Position numbers and translations under genes: made by a program
Part shown: positions 38,332 through 46,597 of the stretch, piece by piece
How the letters are laid out: each line of letters opens with the position of its first letter
Position numbering within the stretch: position 1 is the first letter of the stretch
Notes under the pieces: model-generated
The model's input: the letters and a program-made list of their open reading frames with translations, nothing else
The model's database searches: none
Told to the model about the DNA's origin: nothing
Assembly: GCF_000970305.1 (NCBI RefSeq)
Contig: NZ_CP009517.1
Coordinates: 4,340,001-4,404,000 of the forward strand
Reading direction: 5' to 3'
Origin: Methanosarcina barkeri 3
GTDB lineage: Archaea > Halobacteriota > Methanosarcinia > Methanosarcinales > Methanosarcinaceae
Length of the DNA: 64,000 nucleotides

Positions 38332-40341
38332 TTATAATTCCTCCAATCTAAGAAATAAATTATTCACATAAAGACCTTCAGGAGAAACTTTGTAAAGATA
38401 GCTGTCGCATATGCCAGAGAGATTCAAAGGAGCTTTTTCAACTACGCTTGAGAGATTCAAGGGAGTTTCTTCAATCACGGTTATTATTGCAACTTTAGAA
38501 TCACTAAACATACCATCACTTACTTCAAAAGATATAGTGTAGAGTCCTTCCTGTCCGTCTGTAGGTGCCCAGCTAAAGAACCCTCTTTCGTCAAAACTTG
38601 CACCTTCAGGAAGATCAGATGCTGAAAAGGTAAGGTTGCCTCCATTAATATCAGAAGCTTTCACTGTAAAGTTTAAAGTTTCTCCAATCTTCACTGTGGC
38701 ATCAGGAACAGATTCAATAACAGGTCCCTGTATGTCGACAGAGAGATCTTCTGAGTATGTGAAGTTATCTTCGTCCCCTTCAAGAACTTCCGCCGTGAAG
38801 TTAAGATCTTCGTCAGTCTCATTCGTAGCCTCGGAGATCGAACCTACTAATGAAGACTGCATAGTCTTTACTCGTGAACTCGGTGACAGAGACGCATATA
38901 TTGTATTTCCGTATCTTCCTATGTTGATCCTATTTCCATTGTTTTCAGGTTCTTTAGAATAATCCGAAGAAACGCACCCGGCATCAATACAGGGAGAACT
39001 CACTTTGTCTTTTACCCATTTTCCATTCCAGTGACCTGTAACCGACTGAAGGTGATAATCATGGCTTTTCTGGTTTACAAATAACGGATTTAAGTAGATG
39101 TCAGTTTTCGAGGTGCAGCCTTTATAATTGCCTGCTGCATTGTTGTAGAGGCAGTTATTTTCCAGCACAAAGTTATGGTTCTTGGAGAGGTAATTGATCA
39201 CTGCATACCCTGTTCCACTTGGGGACTTCGTACGTTTCTGGGTATTTACGATTATGTTGTTGCGGACAATTGTTGTGTACTTTGATGAGTAACTTGGAGA
39301 GTAAACTTCCGGATACATGTGAATAACAGCAGCATGGTATACACCGTCAAAAACATTATTTTCAATTAAAGTATCATGGAACCCACTAGCTACAATACCT
39401 CCGACCCAGGTAATGCTAGGATTGGTACCTGTACTATAGAAGACATTATGATGAATATGGACATTTTTTCCTTTATCTCTAGTAGCAGAAGAACTATCAT
39501 AGTTGAAAATCCAGATTCCAGGGCCATAAGTGTTAGATATAGTATTATCATAGATATCTATATCATCCATAATACCTGCAGATTTTTCGATTTGAACAGC
39601 TGATCCACCTGCACTCCAGTGGTAGAAAGAATCGATTACATTATCATGGAATTTTACATGGTTTGAGTTCCAGATTCTAAGACCGCTGTTAGTCCTGCAG
39701 GTTATTCTGTTGTTCCAGGCTTCAACGTTCTGACACTGAATTGCGAACAGACCGTCATGACCAAGCTTGTAGATCTTATTGTTATAAAATTGAATATTTT
39801 GACCGTATTTTATCCTCAGCCCGTCTCCGAGACTATCGTGCATATACATATTGTATACTTTTACGTTATTACAGTTAGTAAAGTAAATCACATTATAATA
39901 TCCATCACCCTTAGAAACTTTGGGATTACCGTCATGGTTTCCATTAACCTCGAAACCTCTTATTACAATGTTACTATTCCCGGAGCTGCTCATTTGCTGG
40001 ATCATAGGTTTCATTGTGACCCAACCTGCGTTATTAGCCAGTTTAATAACAGCATTTGAATCCCCTTCAAGAATAGTATTGCTGCCAATGAGAAGAGTAT
40101 CATCAATAACATACGTAAAAGGACCTTTAAGGTGGACAGTGGTATATTTGGAGTTACTTGCCACAAACTTAAGGGCCTGGTTTATCTGTACATGATCGTC
40201 TTTTCCATCGCATTTAAAATCTCCACTACCGTCTCCTGCTACATAAACAGTTGGTGCAGGACTCCGGCATAAAGCAGTAGGAACGTTTGCAAGAATAAGA
40301 CAACTTACCAGGAAAAATATCCCTAATTCTCTTTTTAGCAT
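38332..40341 (-). CDS. Disaggregatase-like secreted protein, truncated after Ig domain
   Basis: 669 residues. The N-terminus MLKRELGIFFLVSCLILANV is a signal peptide behind an AGGTGATATGA ribosome site. The beta-helix (MYMHDSLGDGLRI, YNNKIYKLGHDG, CRTNSGLRIWNSNH) and the SPCIDAG...NIGRYGNTIYAS segment match the full-length paralog. A short acidic linker and one He_PIG/cadherin-like domain (YTISFEVSDGMFSDS) follow. The DNRLRE repeat then starts (YLYKVSPEGLYVNNLFL) but stops after RLEEL, so about 350 residues of the paralog's C-terminus are missing. The truncated protein may still be secreted and active on its beta-helix alone. Confidence 0.85.
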   Translation of the reverse strand: MLKRELGIFFLVSCLILANVPTALCRSPAPTVYVAGDGSGDFKCDGKDDHVQINQALKFVASNSKYTTVHLKGPFTYVIDDTLLIGSNTILEGDSNAVIKLANNAGWVTMKPMIQQMSSSGNSNIVIRGFEVNGNHDGNPKVSKGDGYYNVIYFTNCNNVKVYNMYMHDSLGDGLRIKYGQNIQFYNNKIYKLGHDGLFAIQCQNVEAWNNRITCRTNSGLRIWNSNHVKFHDNVIDSFYHWSAGGSAVQIEKSAGIMDDIDIYDNTISNTYGPGIWIFNYDSSSATRDKGKNVHIHHNVFYSTGTNPSITWVGGIVASGFHDTLIENNVFDGVYHAAVIHMYPEVYSPSYSSKYTTIVRNNIIVNTQKRTKSPSGTGYAVINYLSKNHNFVLENNCLYNNAAGNYKGCTSKTDIYLNPLFVNQKSHDYHLQSVTGHWNGKWVKDKVSSPCIDAGCVSSDYSKEPENNGNRINIGRYGNTIYASLSPSSRVKTMQSSLVGSISEATNETDEDLNFTAEVLEGDEDNFTYSEDLSVDIQGPVIESVPDATVKIGETLNFTVKASDINGGNLTFSASDLPEGASFDERGFFSWAPTDGQEGLYTISFEVSDGMFSDSKVAIITVIEETPLNLSSVVEKAPLNLSGICDSYLYKVSPEGLYVNNLFLRLEEL

Positions 40342-40490
40342 TCATATCACCTGAAATTACTATAAAATTTTATTTACTAGTTTGCAGAGTAAGAACCGGG
40401 TAAAAAATGCTCATTAATCTACAGAAATTAAAATTATCTATGAAATAGTTAGACAACTTTCTTACTCAGTTCACTGAATGACAGATGGGA

Positions 40491-40750
40491 TTTTTCAAAT
40501 AGTGTCCACTCTCCGACATTCAAGGCTATAGAAATTTTCAGGAAAATTATTCATAGTGGAAGCTACTGAATCCTGTTAGAGAAACAAGTAAGAGATCCAG
40601 AAAAATCTCCATTTTTTTCAGGCCAATCTATCAAATTCACCCAAGTCCCCCCATGAAACAGAGTGAATAAACTGAGTGTTAACCATTAATTAAATTTCTA
40701 TAGTCTACTGTGTAAATTATATCGTAGTGTTATAAAAATATTTGTGTAGT
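40491..40750 (-). promoter_or_regulatory. Second copy of the disaggregatase leader/promoter region
   Basis: Similar to 37361-37620 with nearly the same length. The TATA-like box lies at 40729-40738 (plus-strand TTATAAAAAT). The gene start at 40341 implies a leader of roughly 350 bases. The third paralog (start 42884) lacks this block. Confidence 0.65.
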
Positions 40751-40927
40751 TTTTTTAAATTTTTATCCAGTGTTCAAAATTGTAAGAAAAATTAGAGAAT
40801 ATTTTGGAAAAAAAGAGAAATTAGAAACAGCTTTATTAAAATTTAGTGGTGGTCTCAAAAACCTAATACTTCCTATAATTGGAAGGGAAGGACAATTTCA
40901 ATATAATTGAGATGGAAATTATTCCAA

Positions 40928-41018
40928 GGAGGACTTCGATAAACCCAGCTTTTTGGCTAGTTGCTTATAATGGATATATAAGTAATATGTTGAAATCAGA
41001 GGTTTATCGAAGTCCTCC
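40928..41018. mobile_element. MITE-like element with perfect 18-bp inverted ends
   Basis: GGAGGACTTCGATAAACC (40928-40945) is repeated exactly in inverted orientation at 41001-41018. The 91-base element contains no gene. A target duplication is not obvious. It could be a MITE or a long hairpin at the end of a transcript. Confidence 0.55.
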
Positions 41019-41129
41019 AAGATTTATGTAGGATTTACCTTTCTCGTCAACAAAAGAGTCCAATTATAGAACTAAATGTCATTTTGAGATAAACTGTACC
41101 ATATCAATAAAGAGTATTATTACACTATG

Positions 41130-41225
41130 AGCTTATCCCAAAACCACTTTCATTCCCAAATTTATACTTTTTTCATGTTTAGAAATTAGAGCAATTATTC
41201 AAAATTCAAGGTTTTGGGATAGGCT
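41130..41225. mobile_element. MITE-like element with IS5-like inverted ends
   Basis: AGCTTATCCCAAAACC (41130-41145) pairs with GGTTTTGGGATAGGCT (41210-41225) with one G-T type mismatch. The ends resemble the (G)AG-CCTATCCCAAAA ends common in some IS5-related insertion sequences. The 96-base body has no frame. Confidence 0.55.
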
Positions 41226-41396
41226 CTGTATTAACAATATTATATAGAGTCTTTTTCAAATTCCTCCAAATTAGAGTTCTCAACGACGTATCTAGTTTCT
41301 CCTCCATAACTGCTATAGTACTTATATCAATGTTAGTTTATTAACGCAACCTCAAGTATCTGGACTTACGATATAAAAAATAAACATATCGATGCA

Positions 41397-42884
41397 TCAG
41401 TGTTTTGATTTCGATGCATAGATTGTGTTCCCATACCTTCCGATGTTGATCCTGTTTCCATTATCCTCAGATTCTTTGGAATAGTCAGAGGACGGATCGC
41501 CTGAATCAATACAAGGGGAACTCACTTTATATTTAACCCAGGTTTTCCCGTCCCAACTTCCACCTCTTGATTGAAGATGGTAATCATGGTTTACCTGGTC
41601 TACAAATAATGGGTTTAAGTAAATATCGGTTTTTGAGGTGCAGTCTTTATAGTTACCTGCTGAGTTCTTGTAAAGGCAGTTATATAGAGTTGTAAAGGAG
41701 TGTGTTTTAGGTAGATAGTTAATAATTCCATATCCTGTCCCACTTGGGGACTTTGTGCGCATCTTGGTATTCGTGATTATGTTGTTACGGACAATTGTTG
41801 TGAACCCGTCACCTTCTGGCACATAGCTTGGAGTGTAACTGTTGATATACATGTTCGCGATTGCAGCGTGATATACTCCGTCAAAGACATTATTTTCAAT
41901 TAAAGTATCCTCGAATCCACCTGTTATTATGCCACCTACCCAGGTAATGCTAGGATTAGTACCAGTGTCATAGAAAACATTGTGATTAATATCGACATTT
42001 TTTGCCTTGTCTCTGGTAGCAGAAGAGGTATCATAGTTAAAAAGCCACATTCCGGGTCCATAGGTGTCATAGATAATATTATCGTAGACCTCTACGTCAT
42101 CCATAGTGCCTGCAGACTTTTCGATCTGAATACCCGGCCCACCTGCACTCCAGTGGTAGAAAGAATCGATTACATTATCATGGAATTTTACATGGTTTGA
42201 GTTCCAGATTCTAAGACCGCTGTTAGTCCTGCAGGTTATTCTGTTGTTCCAGGCTTCAACGTTCTGACACTGAATTGCGAACAGACCGTCATGACCAAGC
42301 TTGTAGATCTTGTTATTATAAAACTTGATATTCTCTCCATACTTTATCCTCAGCCCGTCTCCATGACCATCGTGCATATACATATTGTATACGGTTACGT
42401 TCTTGCAGTAAAGAAAGTACATTATATTATAATATCCATCACCTTTAGCGAACTCGGTGTTACCGTCATGGTTTACATTAACCTCGAAACCTCTTATTAC
42501 AATGTTACTATTTCCGGAACTGCTCATCTGCTGGATCAAAGGTTTCATTGGAACCCAGCCTGCATGATCAACAAGTTTGATAACAGCATTTGAATCCCCT
42601 TCAAGAATAGTATTGCTGCCGATGAGAAGAGTATCGTTAATAACATATGTAAAAGGACCTTTAAGGTGGACAGTGGTGTATCCGGAGTTATCAGCCACAA
42701 ACTTAAGGGCCTGGTTTATCTGTACATGATCATCTTTTCCGTTGCAATTAAAATCTCCACTACCGTCGCCTGCAACATAAACAGTTGGTGCAGGACTCCG
42801 GCATAAAGCAGTAGGAACACTTGCAAGAATAAGGCAACTTACCAGGAAGAGGATTCCTACTTCTTGTTTTAACATCGATATCAT
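41397..42884 (-). CDS. Disaggregatase-like secreted protein, short form
   Basis: 495 residues: signal peptide (VGILFLVSCLILASVPTALC), beta-helix and the SPCIDSG...NIGRYGNTIYAS segment, ending there with SKSKH. There is no Ig or DNRLRE domain. Stretches of the helix match the full-length paralog (EFAKGDGYYNIMYFLYCKNV, MYMHDGHGDGLRI, GGIITGGFEDT); others match the 669-residue paralog (NKIYKLGHDGLFAIQCQNV, NRITC, KTDIYLNPLF). About 150 bases around 42160-42312 are identical to 39620-39777. It may be a minimal catalytic or binding unit. Start MISMLK; ATG at 42884 or 42875. Confidence 0.85.
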   Translation of the reverse strand: MISMLKQEVGILFLVSCLILASVPTALCRSPAPTVYVAGDGSGDFNCNGKDDHVQINQALKFVADNSGYTTVHLKGPFTYVINDTLLIGSNTILEGDSNAVIKLVDHAGWVPMKPLIQQMSSSGNSNIVIRGFEVNVNHDGNTEFAKGDGYYNIMYFLYCKNVTVYNMYMHDGHGDGLRIKYGENIKFYNNKIYKLGHDGLFAIQCQNVEAWNNRITCRTNSGLRIWNSNHVKFHDNVIDSFYHWSAGGPGIQIEKSAGTMDDVEVYDNIIYDTYGPGMWLFNYDTSSATRDKAKNVDINHNVFYDTGTNPSITWVGGIITGGFEDTLIENNVFDGVYHAAIANMYINSYTPSYVPEGDGFTTIVRNNIITNTKMRTKSPSGTGYGIINYLPKTHSFTTLYNCLYKNSAGNYKDCTSKTDIYLNPLFVDQVNHDYHLQSRGGSWDGKTWVKYKVSSPCIDSGDPSSDYSKESEDNGNRINIGRYGNTIYASKSKH

Positions 42885-43797
42885 CTGAAGGTGATCAGAA
42901 TAAAATTTATTAACATTTTTTGTAGTTAAATATTTGTAGAGTGACGTATCTACACCTCTGCAAAATTTATGGAAGTTTTTTAAAAAAATTTCATTCGTGT
43001 GTCGGTTTTTTAGATATATTGGCCAAGTTATTGCAAATACTAGATACTTTCAGAATTCAAAGACTTTATAAACGCAAATGCATTTCTGAAAGCGTAAAGA
43101 GTAAATATGTAAGGACGCTTTTAAAGATAAGGTAACTCATCAATAAAAAGATTCCTGATCCTCGGTATAACATAGAAATTTTTTAGTATTAATCATAACA
43201 AAATTAATAATTATCTCTTCTAGATAGATATTTGTCAAGTAACGCCGTTATACAGTTACAAAATTGTTATGGTTTGCTAAAATTTCGTATAAATTTGTTA
43301 GTCTTTTGTGTATGAGATAAGTTTTGCACGCAATATATGAGAGCTCAATGCCTGTAGAAAAAAGCAAATTTATTGTATACCTCATGAAATTGTATGGGTA
43401 AAAGTAAATTTCATACACTTGCTAAGAATTTAAAAATTTAACCAAGTCAGAAACATACTAAAGAACGCATTAAACATAATAACTGTATGATAAATTTATT
43501 TTATAATTATCTAGCTAGAAAACTCTCCCTTAAGTTGAAGAGAACACGATTTATCAGTTTCTAATCAACTCCTCGCAATAAAAAGTGGGATCAAGATAAA
43601 TACCAATTTCTTGACTCTGTTACGGTAGAGCTATAATAGTTAAACTAACGAAAAACTGCAGAGTGAAGATTGGCAGTTTACTCAAGTCAGAAAACGGCAT
43701 AAGTTATAAAACTACCTTCTCAGCCTGCATTTGATCGATAAAATATAAACATGGATAAAGTTGCAGATTTTACTTTTTACATGTTTATAGGTATTGA
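42885..43797. other. Long AT-rich intergenic region
   Basis: About 900 bases, no gene recognised. The 60 bases next to the short paralog (for example GTGACGTATC and CAAAATTTAT) resemble the sequence just upstream of the full-length paralog at about 37260-37310, which suggests that both lie in leader sequence. Confidence 0.5.
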
Positions 43798-44982
43798 TTA
43801 AACGATGTCTTTGCATATATCCAGAATTTTTCTTGCAACTCCGTCCCAACTGTGATTCTCAACGACATATTTTCTGCCTCTCTCTCCCATAAGGGTTCTG
43901 GTACTCTCATCGAGAAGTAATTTTACTACAGCAGTCGCAAGTTCTTCAGGACTCTCAGGAGTTACTGAGAGTCCACCACCTGAAGCTTCAATTAAGTCTT
44001 TAACTCCTGAAATACCACTCGCAACAATAGGCTTCCCACAGGCAAGGTATTCATAAGTTTTCAACGCTGAAAGCCCTATCTTCGAGTTTCTTTCCTTGAT
44101 AAAAGGAGCAACGCAAACATCGGCCGCATTGATGTAGAAAGGAACCTGTTCATAGGGAACTCTTCCGGTGAAAGTAAATTTATCCGAAAATCCTAAGTTA
44201 GAAGCTGTTTCCATCAGTTTATCCTTCATAACTCCGTCCCCGACAATAAGAAAATGAACATCAGGACATTTTTCCAGAATTAGAGGAGAGGCATGAATGA
44301 GAAATTCAACTCCCTGCCAGGCTGCAAGATGACCGACGAAGCATACGTATTTCTTTGAGCTTTCAAGCTGCAGCTTTACTCTTACCTGTTCGGGATCTAG
44401 AGGCTTGAACACATCAGTGTTTGCCCCATTATTAATAATATGGATTTTACTCTCAGGAATAGAGTATAGTCTCACAAGTTCATCCCTGAGTTTATCCGTG
44501 ACAGAAACAATTCTGTCGCAATGCCTGTAGTTAAAGTTTTCAGACCGAAGTGCAAGGTAAGAGAAAACTCTATACGCAAAGGACTGTGAATTTGGATCTA
44601 CCTTTAACTCATCCAAAACTATCCCATTAACTTCTACAATGGAAGGAATTTTTAAAATTTTACATAAAATTATTGGAAAGAATGGAAAAGAGTTCTGGCG
44701 AAGATAGAGCACATCCGGCCTATTTTTTATGCAAGAGTAAAGAAGGTAAAAAGAAAGCATGAATTCGTAAGAGGGCTGTACAAGATATTTATTGTCTATT
44801 ACAGGCACATATTTTATCCCTGAAAGAGAACGGTCTACACTCTTCTGTCCGGGTGCAAACAGGACTATATCAGTATGCTTTTTTAAATTTCTTAGGAGTT
44901 CAAGAATGTGGATATTCGAACCTGATTTAGTATTAAAAGAGCCATAATAAACCAGGAAAATGTTATTTACTTTTTTAAACAT
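43798..44982 (-). CDS. Glycosyltransferase family 4 enzyme
   Basis: 394 residues, GT-B fold. N-terminal acceptor domain MFKKVNNIFLVYYGSFNTKS with SNIHILELLRNL; C-terminal donor domain with KYVCFVGHLAAWQGVEFL, HFLIVGDGVMKDKL, FTGRVPYEQVPFYINAADV and GLSALKTYEYLACGKPIVAS. It is the closest relative in the window of the GT4 at 23201-24418. No ribosome site is seen before the ATG, so it may be leaderless. It is cytoplasmic and adds a sugar to the growing lipid-linked glycan; sugar unknown. Confidence 0.9.
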   Translation of the reverse strand: MFKKVNNIFLVYYGSFNTKSGSNIHILELLRNLKKHTDIVLFAPGQKSVDRSLSGIKYVPVIDNKYLVQPSYEFMLSFYLLYSCIKNRPDVLYLRQNSFPFFPIILCKILKIPSIVEVNGIVLDELKVDPNSQSFAYRVFSYLALRSENFNYRHCDRIVSVTDKLRDELVRLYSIPESKIHIINNGANTDVFKPLDPEQVRVKLQLESSKKYVCFVGHLAAWQGVEFLIHASPLILEKCPDVHFLIVGDGVMKDKLMETASNLGFSDKFTFTGRVPYEQVPFYINAADVCVAPFIKERNSKIGLSALKTYEYLACGKPIVASGISGVKDLIEASGGGLSVTPESPEELATAVVKLLLDESTRTLMGERGRKYVVENHSWDGVARKILDICKDIV

Positions 44983-45187
44983 AATGGTAGCCGGTTACCA
45001 GAATAGCGAAAGTAGTTAATTAGTTTATCCCACGACTTTAGTTATTATCTCCATCACCTCAAGGACAATGGCTTAGCATAAAACTTAAGGATAAAAATTA
45101 AACACGTTTTGGAGAGAAGTATTTATAGGATTAACTCTCTCCTCTGTCTGCTTTTGATGCATCCGAAGCGAAAACGAGCAAAAGATT

Positions 45188-46408
45188 ATGAAAGTACTGG
45201 AAGCATGTCAGGAATTTCCTAACAGGTATTATCCTCAACTTGGAACATTCATAAAACAGAGTATAGACTCAATTGCAAATCAGGGAGTAGATGTTACTGT
45301 TATTTCCCCAAAACCTTTTGTCCTTCCTGTTTCTGCATTTCCATATTATAACTTTTTTAAACTGCCAAAGATTGAGCATACCACAAAATATGACCTTCAT
45401 TATCCACGCTATGTTTATGCCGTTCCCAAAAAATATTTTTATCCAATAACAGGGTTCTCATACTCTCACTTTGTTTTTGAATACGCGATAAAAAATATAA
45501 AGCCCCAGCCAGACCTGATCCATGCACACTTTTCATATCCTGACGGATATGGGATGATGAAGCTTGCAAAGAGATGGAAAGTTCCTCTTGTAATAAGTGC
45601 GCTGGGTACAATAGAAAGAAAAACTGCTTATGAAGGCTCCTATACATCTAGACAGATTATAGAGGCAATGAATTTTGCAGATAAAATTCTTTCTGTCAGT
45701 GAAGACCTCAAGCTTCATATAACAAATCTGGGAATAAACGAAGAGAAAGTTCATGTGGTTCCAAACGGAGTTGATACAGCAAAGTTCAAACCTGCAGGAA
45801 AAGCACATGCAAGAAATCTTTTAAATCTACCGCAGGATAAAAATATTGTTCTCTTTGTTGGAGCTCTTAGGAAAATAAAAGGTGTGGACTACCTGATTGA
45901 AGCTGCAAAGGATTTTGTGAACACGAACACCGCTCTTTTTATGGTAGGCAGAGACGACGGCTTGAGAAAAGGTCTGGAAAAAAGAGCACAAGAACTCAAA
46001 ATTGCAGATCACATTAGATTCACTGGGCCCGTAGACCATGAAAAGATCCCGCTCTGGATCTCAGCTTCTGACATCCTCGTATTACCTTCTCTTTCTGAGG
46101 GCAGACCAAATGTAGTACTCGAAGCCCTTGCCTGTGAAGTACCGGTCGTGGCAACCAATGTAGGTGGGATACCTGAGCTCATGATCGATGGGGAAACAGG
46201 CTACCTGGTGCCTTCAAAAGATCCTATAGAGATATCCAAAAAAATTAATAAATTGCTTGAGAATAAAAGCCAGAGAGAAAATATGGGGAAGCTAGGGCGT
46301 AAAAGCATAATTCAGAGAGGACTGACCTGGGAAGCCCATGCAAAAAAGACTGTGAATATATACTCAGAACTTTTGGAGAAAGCTTCAAAAACAAAAAACA
46401 GTACATAA
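45188..46408 (+). CDS. Glycosyltransferase family 4 enzyme
   Basis: 406 residues. The N-terminal domain begins MKVLEACQEFPNRYYPQLGT with IHAHFSYPDGYGMMKLAKRW and LVISALGTIE. The donor-binding domain has VVPNGVDTAKFKP, IVLFVGALRKIKGVDYLIEA, IRFTGPVDHEKIPLWISASD and VLPSLSEGRPNVVLEALAC with the EX7E glutamates, then VPVVATNVGGIPELMIDGET. It differs from the other two GT4s and is closer to PimB/WcaL-like enzymes. It is a single gene divergent from the GT4 at 43798. Confidence 0.92.
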   Translation: MKVLEACQEFPNRYYPQLGTFIKQSIDSIANQGVDVTVISPKPFVLPVSAFPYYNFFKLPKIEHTTKYDLHYPRYVYAVPKKYFYPITGFSYSHFVFEYAIKNIKPQPDLIHAHFSYPDGYGMMKLAKRWKVPLVISALGTIERKTAYEGSYTSRQIIEAMNFADKILSVSEDLKLHITNLGINEEKVHVVPNGVDTAKFKPAGKAHARNLLNLPQDKNIVLFVGALRKIKGVDYLIEAAKDFVNTNTALFMVGRDDGLRKGLEKRAQELKIADHIRFTGPVDHEKIPLWISASDILVLPSLSEGRPNVVLEALACEVPVVATNVGGIPELMIDGETGYLVPSKDPIEISKKINKLLENKSQRENMGKLGRKSIIQRGLTWEAHAKKTVNIYSELLEKASKTKNST

Positions 46409-46597
46409 ACTCAGATGTACGGGAAAAACAGGATCATAAAACTCTTTTTTCACTTTAATTTTTTATGCTTCTGTCAAATTAGGGGAATAAAAGATAGATG
46501 TTCGTAAAAGTTTTTACTCACGTACAATGCCTGCTGTACCAGTTCATCTAGAAGTAAAATAAGGTTGGGGAAAAAAGGGATCTTTAAAAAATAAATT

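Larger units (their letters stand above)
40342..41396. other. Intergenic region with leader copy and two small mobile-like elements
   Basis: About 1.05 kb without a gene. From the right-hand side of the 669-residue gene it holds the duplicated leader (40491-40750) with TATA-like TTATAAAAAT at 40729-40738, then an 18-bp perfect inverted-repeat element and a second element with 16-bp ends, both listed separately. Confidence 0.6.

Noticed and set aside
34300-42884. Disaggregatase signal peptides read as lipoprotein lipoboxes (ending TALC)
   Set aside because: The residues before Cys (T-A-L) do not fit the usual L-(A/S)-(G/A)-C pattern, so simple secretion is preferred.
42941-43135. Plus-strand 64-codon frame upstream of the short disaggregatase gene
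   Set aside because: It lies in leader-like AT-rich DNA, with no ribosome site or family features.
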